Part shown: positions 36,271 to 45,533 of the stretch, in pieces
How the letters are laid out: each line of letters opens with the position of its first letter
How positions within the stretch are numbered: the stretch's first letter is position 1
Assembly (NCBI RefSeq): GCF_002127325.2
Contig: NC_035435.2
Span: 107,956,382 to 108,020,381, forward strand
From: Helianthus annuus
Lineage: Eukaryota; Streptophyta; Magnoliopsida; Asterales; Asteraceae
DNA length: 64,000 nucleotides
Direction of reading: 5' to 3'
Position numbers and translations under genes: made by a program
Notes under the pieces: generated by a model
Databases searched by the model: none
Told to the model about the DNA's origin: nothing
The model's input: only the letters and a program-made list of their open reading frames with translations

Positions 36271-36606
36271 GCAAGAACGATCAAATCAAGTTGTGAACTT
36301 GATTGAATCAAAGCAAGAACGATTAAATCAAGTTGTGAACTTGATTGAATCAAAGCAAGAACGATCAAATCAAGTTGTGAAGTTGATTGAATCAAAGCAA
36401 GAACGATCAAATCAAGTTGTGAACTTGATTGAATCAAAGCAAGAACGATTAAATCAAGTTGTGAACTTGATTGAATCAAAGCAAGAACGATCAAATCAAG
36501 TTGTGAACTTGATTGAATCAAAGCAAGAACGATTAAATCAAGTTGTGAACTTGATTGAATCAAAGCAAGAGCGATTAAATCAAGTTGTGAACTTGATTGA
36601 ATCAAA
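36271..36606 (+). repeat. Eight 42-bp tandem repeats, each a hairpin, in the leader of element B
   Basis: Units begin GCAAGAACGAT at 36271 and every 42 bases to 36565. Each holds TCAAGTT-GTG-AACTTGA, a perfect 7-bp stem with a 3-base loop. Copies differ only by single substitutions. As 42 is a multiple of 3, both strands are open in one frame, so the open frames here are not evidence of coding. Confidence 0.95.
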
Positions 36607-36669
36607 CAAGTAAAACATGTGTTATAAATGGAATGTTTAACAATTTATGTAAACATTTCAGAAATAGAG

Positions 36670-38382
36670 ATGGCAGATGGAGGTAATGATGATGCGGTGC
36701 CAAGAGTCACCGAACAAATGAGGGAAGTGATTGCCGAAGAGGTTGGAAAGGCGATCGAAAACAGTTTGTCAAGCTTCATTGATAGAATCCAAAACACAGT
36801 TTTATCAATGGTAGAAGATAGAATCAAGAAATTAGAAGATGATTCAAAATTAGAAAAGGAAAAGCATGGAGGACGAAAGCCTTGTTCATACAAGGAATTC
36901 ATGGCTTGTAAACCACCAATATATAATGGGGAGGTTGACCCAATAGTGTGCCAAAGATGGCTAAGTGATATCGAAGGGGTATTCGAGAGGACCCATTGTG
37001 ATGTAGATGACTATGTAGCCTATGGTACGGGTCAACTAAGAAATCAAGCGAAGGATTGGTGGGATAACAAAAAGAGAGAGATCGGTATTGAAGCTGCTAA
37101 GGTCATGACTTGGGAAGAATTCAAGACGCCATTTCTTAAGCATCATAGCCCCAAAGCGGTTATGAATAAAATCAAGGAAGAGTTCATGCAACTTAGGCAC
37201 AAAAATGAGACCATAGACAAGATTACGACAATGTTTATGGATAAGATGAAGTTTTGTGACGATCTAGTGACGAACGAAGAACAAAAGATATACTACTATC
37301 ATAACATGTTGAGTGCCGAATATAGGGAATTTATCACCCCTTCCAAATACGAGACCCTTACCGAGATTATAAATGCTGCTCGGGAAAGGGAGATCGAACT
37401 GAAGAAGAGCATCGAGAGGGGTGAACGGAGAGCACAAGATGTGAATCCAAGCCCTACTAAGAAGGCACAAACAAACGAAAGCGTAAAGAAATCTGATACG
37501 AAAGGCGGGTCGCCAAGTTGCAGAATCTGCGGGAAGGGTCACAAAGGCGAATGTCGTTACAAGGATAAGCCTTGTCCCATATGCAAGAAGACGGGACATA
37601 TGGCTATATCATGCCCGGAGAAAGTGACGGTTTGTTACAATTGTTATCGAACGGGTCACAAGAAGTCGGAATGCCCGGAATCGGTTGGAAAGAAGGATGG
37701 GCAGGAACCGAAAGGTGAAGCCCCTAAGGCAAAGGCAAGGTCTTTTCAACTAACCGCCGCAGAAGCAAAGGTTGAACCTGACGTGGTCTCAGGTATATTT
37801 GCTGTAAATTCGATTCCTGCACGTGTGTTATTTGATACGGGTGCAAATAAATCCTTTGTTTCATATGGATTTATTCGACATCCTTCATTTGTTCTAACTA
37901 AATTACCTGTGCCCTTAGAAGTGGAGATAGGTAATAATAAAAGCTTTATTGTTTGTGATGTATGTGAAAATTGTAAACTGAGCATTGACGATGAAGAATA
38001 TTTGATAAATCTAATCCCGATGTCGATGGGAGAATTTCAAGTAGTCGTTGGGATGGATTGGCTATCTCGACACCATGCAAAGGTCGTGTGCTTTCGTAAA
38101 GAGATAAAACTGACATCTCCGAGCGGGAAACACGTCACCATTTATGGCGAAAAAGGAGGCAACCCCATAGTATGCTCAATGTTGAAAGCTCACAAGCTAA
38201 TGAAGCGAGGATGCAAGGCATTCATGATATACGCGAATGAGCCCGAAAAAGAATCACAAAGGATTGGAGATGTACCGGTAGTACGAGATTATGAAGATGT
38301 TTTTCCGGAAGATTTACCGGGGTTACCGCCTGAACGGGAAATAGAGTTCGGGATCGAATTGATTCCGGGCGCGAATGCCTAG
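36670..38382 (+). pseudogene. gag: Chromovirus gag-protease, truncated at the start of RT (element B)
   Basis: The start is taken at ATG 36670 (MADGGNDDAVPRV), matching the gag start context of element A; an upstream in-frame ATG at 36628 is possible. A coiled-coil-like N-terminus is followed by the gag core (YKEFMACKPPIYNGEVDPIV, QAKDWWDNKKREIG) and knuckles CRICGKGHKGEC (short form), CPICKKTGHMAISC and CYNCYRTGHKKSEC. The protease has an intact active site VLFDTGANKSFV and GMDWLSRHHAKV. The frame is open through DLPGLPPEREIEFGIEL and stops at the deletion junction (38380-38382). With a complete gag and protease and no RT, it could still make particle protein in principle. Confidence 0.9.
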
Positions 38383-38929
38383 AGTTGGGGTCTTGGTATT
38401 ATAAACAAACAAAAAAATTAAAACATGGAATTCCAGGTACTACCGTAAATTACGGTAGTACCGTAATTTACGGTGGATATTAAATGTTTACGGTGTAAAG
38501 CTCCTGATTTACGGTGAACCAAGAATCCTCAGGACTAACCGTAAATTACGGTGATACCGTAATTTACGGTGGAACAGGAACTTCATTGTTATTTTATTTT
38601 AAATTAATGATTTAATCATATGCTAAGTCTTATGTATTAAAATCAAAACTAATGTTTTTAATGGTTTTGACCCTAGGTGATTAGATGGATCGTACGGATG
38701 GTGGTCAAGCGATGTCGAAGAACCGAACACGATTTTTGAAGCTTCCGCTATGTTTTGAACTTATTAAATAGTTGTTCTTGGGTTGTAAACAAATTCTCAA
38801 ACAACTTTTGTATGTTCTAACTTAGTCATTAGTTGACTAAGGCGTATAATACTTCTGAAACTTATGTTATGCTATCATCTTTTGGTATAAATTAGTAACT
38901 AATTCTAGTATAAATTTACGGGTGTTACA
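38378..38929 (+). repeat. 3' LTR remnant of element B (552 bp)
   Basis: Corresponds base for base to 35547-36098, with four mismatches and no indel. The junction with pol shares CCT, so the deletion used microhomology. Confidence 0.93.
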
Positions 38930-40137
38930 GATACCACAACCTCTTTAGAGCATATTAACTTAGGAAACCTGTGTAGGACTCTTACGGTTACCCGTTACGC
39001 CTTTTGCGCGCACGGTTCGGTTTATGTAACTAGTTTACATAAACTAGCCGAAACGGGTCAAACCCTTTTTACTTCAAAATCCAGAGTGTGGTTATTATAC
39101 CCATATAAAACAGGTCTTCAAACTTGTTGGGTCCAAACCACATTCCATTCCCGGTTTTCGCCTTTCACGCGATTAAACCGTAGTTATCCTTTGAAACTGA
39201 GCGGTCTAAGCTAAGGCTAAATTAAAGACCTGTTAGGATTCTAATAGGTTGTTATAAAACTTCGTTCCAGAATAGGAGACCGGTAAAAGATAGTTGCATT
39301 TATTTATTGAGGTTATTACTTGCTCAGGTAAATACTTTTAACTTATTTTCCGTTATACGGGCTTGGGTTACGGTATTTAAAATACCGCTTGGTCGGGCAA
39401 TTGACCCCAACTCATTAGTAGTTGGGTATTATCAATGTGACCCATTTAAAAATTGGTTTTGTTGGCTTTACGCCTTTAAGAGCTTAATGACCATGTCTCG
39501 GATATCCCTGGCATCATTTTACGAAATGGCCACGACCTCGACACACGGGTGTAGGCGTACACCCGACAATGTGTCTATATTTATAAAGGTATAACCGTTG
39601 GCTTTCCCGCCACGGCTTTATGCTTTGTGGCGTGTCTACTAACCTTAAACCCGGCACGACCCGTGCGACTGAAATCATAGTGAACAGGTAATTCTTTTAC
39701 AAGATTAAATTGATTAATTATCCCAAGTTATAAAGAGTTTGTGCCTTATGCATTCAAATCAATTTTTATTAAACATCTTACAAAAGTGTCGGTTGAATGT
39801 ATTTACCAATGTAAACTGACGTATTTTCCCCAAAAAGATTAAAGGCAGGTTCTACACGTAATAGGCTGGCCACTCCTTAGCATCGTTAGAGTCTCGCAAG
39901 CTTGGGATGTCGTTATCTGTTGAACAATATTTCTATTTTTATTTTGATCCCCTGTGGATTTATTTCGACTATTCGTGATACTTGGATATTACAAACGATG
40001 GTTGAAATATAATCTATCTTTATGCTTCCGCTGTGCATTTAAATATTGTGTGGTTTGACTATATTGTTGCCAACTACGTCACGGTAATCCCCCATCGGGC
40101 CCACCGGTGAAACACGTGGAAATCGGGGTGTGACAGG

Positions 40138-40155
40138 TTGGTATCAGAGCCAACG
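40138..40155 (+). other. Primer-binding site of element G
   Basis: TTGGTATCAGAGCCAACG, two bases after the 5' LTR: tRNA-Met type. Confidence 0.88.
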
Positions 40156-40308
40156 TTGAGTGAATTAAACACTATCTTTATTTGTTTAATCTCAATGACA
40201 TAATTGCACATACTCGATACTAGACAAGAACATAGGACAAATTCGAATTGTTATTCCAGTTTGTATTTTATTGTTTATTGTGATTTAAAAATTTGTTAAG
40301 CAGGAATT

Positions 40309-41549
40309 ATGCCACCAGCAATTAGAAGAGGAGGAAGAGGCAAAGGGCCGATCACTACTCACAATGATCACGAGGCCGGACCTTCACATATGTGAGCTCC
40401 TTCCAGCACAAGAAGTGAAGAACCTCAGAGGCGTAGAAGGAACCTCTTTGAGCCCGCAAGACGGTCTACCTCACACAGTTCGACACCTTCATATCGTCAC
40501 TCTTTTGGACCAAATTTGGAGAACGAGCCCAGTAACCCTCAACCTTCTTTCATACCCCTCCAGCGTTCTGTTTCGCACCGTTCCTATGGCGATCCCACTC
40601 CTTTCTTCCAAGTACAGTTCAACCCGACTGATTATATCCAAGAACCAATAGGTTATAACCCTTTAGGACCCGAAGACCATTTCTCCGAGGATAATGCGGT
40701 AGATATGGACGAGGACACGGACCCCATAGAACCCGCAAGAGGTACTCCCAACCACCCTATCGAGATCTCTGATGGGTCATCCTTTCATGGAACACCCTAT
40801 CAAGGTCCAGATAGTTACCAGGCGAGGTTTAACCAATGCGAGTGGTACTTTACACCCTCTCACCATTCATCACCTCACCAGCAGCAGCAGCAACAGGATC
40901 CTTCCGAGGATTCGCGTTTCGTGGCAGTTACGCCACCGCCTCCACCGCCTCCACCGCCACCAGTTCCACAAGCACCTCCAGATCCGCCAAGGCGTAGGAG
41001 ATCCGGCGCGCGGATGTCCACCCGAGGAGGGGAATTCCACTTTAGCAACCCTCGCCACTCGAGTGCAAGTCATTATCCGCCGTTGCCTGAAGAACCGCAA
41101 TTAGGTGAACCTTCGAGCCACCATGCAGAGGTGAATTCGGCACCAGTTGCACCACCTCCGCCACCATTTGGGTATGATAACCCGATACCTGCGTACGCCG
41201 GTTCCGCTGCGTACAACCCGTTTAAGCAGCCAGCTCACACGCGCTACAACTTTAATTATGCGGATGCCGACCCATACCTGGTAGCGGCCAATTACAACGC
41301 CCTCCATCCCGAAGGACCTTATGGGGATCCTTGGGGATTAGGATACGCAGCTCATGGGTATCCAGCACCTACTAGAACTCTAGTTCAACAACCGTCGCAG
41401 AAGCCACGTTTTCCCCACCGGAGCAGGAAGAAATCCTTCACCGTTTAAATAGGGTAGAACGAGACTTTGAGCAAGAACGTAAGAACAATCGTGGATTCCT
41501 TAAAGGCCTAGCAAACCTGCTAAAGGGGAAGAAGAAGCGAGATCATTAG
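40309..41549 (+). pseudogene. ORF1 of element G (extra chromovirus ORF, broken)
   Basis: Homologous to ORF1 of element F along its whole length. The ATG 40309 is followed by MPPAIRRGGRGKGP. Codon 29 is TGA (40393-40395) where F has CGA, a typical methyl-C loss. A one-base deletion in a T run near 41410 shifts the last ~45 codons. Shared features: acidic patch DMDEDTDPIEP, poly-Gln, a longer proline run, RRRRSGARMSTRGG, and the basic C-terminal tail KGKKKRDH. Amino-acid differences from F are scattered, mostly in the Pro/Tyr-rich third. Function unknown. Confidence 0.75.
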
Positions 41550-41586
41550 TCTTTATGTGTTCTATTGTATTTCCTATTTTAAATCA

Positions 41587-41762
41587 AGTCCCTGTGTGGA
41601 CATCTATTTGTTTTAGTCCCTGCGTGGACATTTTTATGCTTAGTCCCTGCGTGGACAATTGCCTTTCAGTCCCTGCGTGGACTTATCTTTTTGTCCCTGT
41701 GCGGACATCTATCCTTGTATTTGGTCCCTGGGTGGACTTGTTTCCTGTAAACCTCTGCGTAG
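41587..41762 (+). repeat. Array of GTCCCTGCGTGGAC motifs between ORF1 and gag of element G
   Basis: About six copies (GTCCCTGTGTGGAC, GTCCCTGCGTGGAC, GTCCCTGTGCGGAC and others) every ~25-35 bases, then a degenerate ACCTCTGCGTAGGT. GTCC and GGAC at the two ends make each unit partly palindromic. Present at the same place in element F. Confidence 0.85.
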
Positions 41763-42523
41763 GTAATTATCTATTAAAAGTCCCGTTTAGGGCAGTGTGT
41801 AATCATTATTATGATTAATGGAATGTTAAGCTTATAAATTTCATTTCTGTCATTTTAATACAATATTATATGAAATAAATTAAAGATTGTTCCTTATAAT
41901 TAAGTCTGCCTAAATAAAGAATCTTAATGGTGAGACCTAGCCTGGTGTCGTTATAAGACCCGACCAAGATGGTTAGACCTGAGTAAAAGATTCAGATTCC
42001 TGTTAACCTCTGTAAACATGTTAACATTCTTGGCGGATGTGATTTGTTAAAATCACACGCGTCATTCTTATATAAGAATCCTTCAGGGGATTCCAAGACC
42101 TAAACTAATGATTTAAGAATCATGGGTTTAAATCATCAATTTAGATGATCACTTATCAAACATCCATTAGTGATGTAGTGCCTACGGGCCATACTTATTG
42201 TCATATAAGGCAACAGACAGTTGTAGTCTATGACTCCCTGTCAGGAAAGGTAAAAGAACTATGGTTCAAACCTTCATACCTTGATTCTCTGAAATCCTGG
42301 CTACTAATATATATAAAACGTCCTTGTGACTAGGCTTTTGTGCCACTAACAATATTGTTTGTAATTAGGATAAGTTATATTCAAATCCTAAATGAAGGTG
42401 AGTAACAAATTAACCAGATATGGTTTATATTTACCATGGTTAATGAATTGCCCTAAAAGACAATTCCATAATAAACTCCTAAATAAGATTCTGTCATATT
42501 CTTTGTAGCAGATCAAGATCTCA

Positions 42524-43174
42524 ATGGCTGACCCAAATGAAGTTAATAGTCATTCAAAGGAGGATGACAATGATAACGCCCAAATTAATATAACGGGCGC
42601 TGAATTGAAAGCTTTGGTAGACAACGCTGTGAAGACGGCCTTAGATCGGCAATATGAAGAATACAGCGAGTCTCGAAGCAGAACCTTATCTACACCACAC
42701 TCGAAGCCAAGAATCCATTCTAAATCTCACAGCAAACCACCCTCGACCCCGTTTAAACCTAAGAAGGACGACGATCGGCACTCATCGAATGAGAATAGTG
42801 TCCATCCTAAGAAGAAAGTGGTCGATGATGCACCTCGCGCCAGGGGTTGCACGTATAAATACTTTGTTTCCTGCAAACCCCGAGATTTTACAGGGGAAAA
42901 AGGCGCGGTGGATTGTATGACCTGGTTAGACGAAATGGACACTGTCGTGGACATCAGTGGTTGTGCTGAGAGAGATGTGGTGAAGTTTGTATCACAGTCG
43001 TTCAAGGGTAAAGCCCTAGCATGGTGGAGATCATTAGTTCAAGCCTCTAGGAAGGCTGTTTTGTATAGCATGTCATGGGAGGAATTTATCGCCTTCATTA
43101 AAGAAAATTACTGCCCTCAACACGAGGTTGAGAAGATAAAGTCTGATTTCCTATCGTTGGTCATGAAGAACCTG
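42524..43174 (+). pseudogene. gag: Truncated gag of element G
   Basis: Starts MADPNEVNSHSKEDDNDN, 12 bases after a TTCTTTGTAGCAG acceptor-like site. Matches gag of F up to [11 protein letters not shown]. Here a deletion with CCTG at the junction (43171-43174) joins it to the RT palm. All zinc knuckles and the protease are missing. Compared with F, 1596 bases are lost. Confidence 0.9.
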
Positions 43175-45497
43175 CCGCATTCATGGATCTCATGAATCGC
43201 GTTTGTAAGCCTTATTTGCATAAATTCGTCATTGTCTTCATCGATGACATCCTCATTTACTCCAAAGGTCAAGCTGACCACGAGAAGTACCTTCGATGTA
43301 TTCTTAAACTGCTTCATCAAGAAAAGCTTTATGCCAAATTCTCTAAATGTGAATTTTGGCTACGAGAAGTCCAATTCCTTGGACATGTAGTCAGTGAGCG
43401 TGGTATCCAAGTGGATCCCGCCAAGGTTGAAGCCGTCATGAATTGGCAGGAGCCGAAGACACCTACGGAGATTCGCAGTTTCCTAGGTCTAGCAGGATAC
43501 TACAGACGCTTCATCGAAAATTTCTCAAGGATTCCTGCACCCCTAACTTCCTTAACTAGGAAGAATATAAAGTTTAATTGGGGCCCTAAGCAGCAAGAAG
43601 CTTTGGATATCCTCAAACAAAAGCTGAGCAATGCTCCAGTGTTGACATTGCCGGAAGGAATGGAAGAATTTGTCGTACATTGTGATGCATCGCACACCGG
43701 TATGGGTTGTGTGCTTATGCAGAGGGGCAAGGTGATTGCCTATGCGTCACGACAATTAAAGGTGCATGAAAGGAATTACACCACCCATGACTTGGAGTTG
43801 GGTGCCGTTGTATTTGCACTAAAACTATGGAGACACTATTTGTATGGTATTAAATTTTTGATCTACTCCGATCACAAAAGCCTCCAGCACCTATTCAATC
43901 AGAAAGATTTGAATATGAGGCAGCGACGTTGGATGGAAACTCTGAACGACTATGACTGTGAAATAAGATACCATCCAGGCAAGGCCAACGTAGTCGCAGA
44001 TGCTTTGAGTAGAAAAGAAAGAGTGAAACTAATTAGGATCAATGCCAAGAGCATTGAAATCAGGAACAGTCTGAATGAGAGATTGTTAGCTGCACAGAGG
44101 GAAGCTGTGTTTGAAGCCAACTATCCAAACGAGAAGCTAGGAATAACTGAAGAGCAGTTATCCTATGGCAAAGACGGAATTATGAGACTGAATGGAAGTA
44201 TATGGTTCCTGTTTATGGGGGTCTTCGTGACATTATCCTTCAGGAAGCCCACAGCTCCCGATATTCCGTCCATCCTGGAGCTGATAAAATGTACCAGGAC
44301 TTGAAGGCAAACTTTTAGTGGATAGGCTTGAAGAAGTCTATAGCCACCTACGTAGCAAAATGCTTGACTTGTGCGCAAGTGAAAGCTGAACATCAAAAGC
44401 CGTCAGGCTTGCTACAACAGCCTGAACTTCCCGAGTGGAAATGGGAAATGGTGACGATTGATTTCATCACCAAGTTGCCAAAGACAAAGAAGGGAAACGA
44501 TACAATATGGGTAATAGTTGATAGACTGACTAAGTCAGCACATTTCGTACCCATAAAGGAGACTCATAGCTCCGATATACTAGCCCAGTTGTTTGTAGAT
44601 AAGATTGTAGCCCTTCATGGCGTGCCTGCATCTATCATCTCTGATAGAGATACCAGATACACGTCACACTTTTGGAAAAGTTTCCAACAATCTTTGGGCA
44701 CACGTTTGAACTTCAGTACGGCTTACCACCCTCAGACGGATGGACAGAGTGAGCGTACAATCCAAACGTTGGAAGACATGCTTCGTGCATGTGCGATCGA
44801 CTTAGGTGGTAGTTGGGATAACCACCTACCCTTAGTCGAATTCTCCTATAACAACAGCTACCATACAAGCACTAAGGGTGCACCTTTTGAAGCCCTATAT
44901 GGTAGAAAGTGTAGAACGCCCGTTTGTTGGGCAGAAGTTGGAGATGTCCAGATGACAGGACCTGATATAATATTCGAAACAACGGACAAAATTGTCCAAA
45001 TTCGTGATCGATTGAAAGCTGCCCGAGACAGGCAGAAGAGCTATGCAGATTTGAAGCGTAAGCCTTTCAATTTCGAAGTAGGCGACAAGGTTTTGCTTAA
45101 GGTATCACCCTGGAAGGGGGTGATGCGATTCGGTAAGAAAGACAAGTTAAGCCCGAGATATATTGGACCCTTCGAAGTAATCGAACGTGTCGGATCGGTT
45201 ACCTACAAATTAAACTTACCGGAGGAGCTCAGTGGTATCCACAATGTGTTTCACATCTGTAACTTGAAGAAGTGTTTCGTTGATGAATCACTGGTTATAC
45301 CGCATACAGATGTACACATCGACGAGAGCTTAAAGTTCGTTGAAAAACCTGTGTCGATCGAGGATCGACAGGTTAAGAAGCTTCGCAGGAAGTATATACC
45401 GATAGTGAAGGTAAAATGGGATGCCCGTAGAGGTCCCGAGTACACGTGGGGGGTAGAGTCCGCGATGAAAGAAAAGTACCCTTATTTATTTCAATAA
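43175..45497 (+). pseudogene. pol: Partial pol of element G: RT palm, RNase H, integrase, chromodomain
   Basis: Begins in RT at [27 protein letters not shown] is the YxDD box. RNase [37 protein letters not shown] one-base loss near 44207 shifts the frame and a TAG (44316-44318) replaces one of the two Trp of the FWW motif. Integrase from 44328: [33 protein letters not shown] and [11 protein letters not shown] are all intact. It ends in [18 protein letters not shown]. The stop is at 45497. Confidence 0.92.
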
Positions 45498-45515
45498 ATC
45501 TCGAGGTCGAGATTT

Positions 45516-45533
45516 CTTTTAAGGGGGTGAGGA
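45516..45533 (+). other. Polypurine tract of element G
   Basis: CTTTTAAGGGGGTGAGGA directly before the 3' LTR. Confidence 0.87.

Larger units (their letters stand above)
34279..38929 (+). mobile_element. Internally deleted chromovirus (element B) in the 5' LTR of element G
   Basis: Ends TGTAACACCCC and GGTGTTACA, flanked by GATAC (34274-34278 and 38930-38934). 5' LTR 1820 bp, then primer-binding site, eight 42-bp repeats, gag-protease, and then an abrupt jump into the last 552 bp of the 3' LTR. RT, RNase H, integrase and the first ~1.27 kb of the 3' LTR are gone. The overlapping 552 bp of the LTRs differ at four positions by my count (about 99.3%), so it is the youngest insertion dated here. 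Confidence 0.94.
32330..40135 (+). repeat. 5' LTR of element G, split by element B
   Basis: LTR sequence is 32330-34278 and 38935-40135; the middle is element B plus its duplicated GATAC. The matching uninterrupted site is in the 3' LTR near 47482. TATA box 33056-33062, putative 5' splice site at 33169. Confidence 0.94.

Noticed and set aside
36271..36606. Regular direct repeats resembling a CRISPR array
   Set aside because: Units are contiguous with no unique spacers, in plant retrotransposon leader sequence.
36249..36613. Long open frames on both strands at 36249-36605 and 36293-36613
   Set aside because: Both are produced by a 42-bp tandem repeat whose length is divisible by three; no start context or homology.
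40516..41448. Proline-rich frame as a host gene (formin- or extensin-like)
   Set aside because: It lies between the primer-binding site and gag of element G and recurs at the same place in F.
41587..41762. 14-bp repeats with variable spacers resembling a CRISPR array
   Set aside because: Too short and variable, spacers are similar between F and G, and the context is a retrotransposon.
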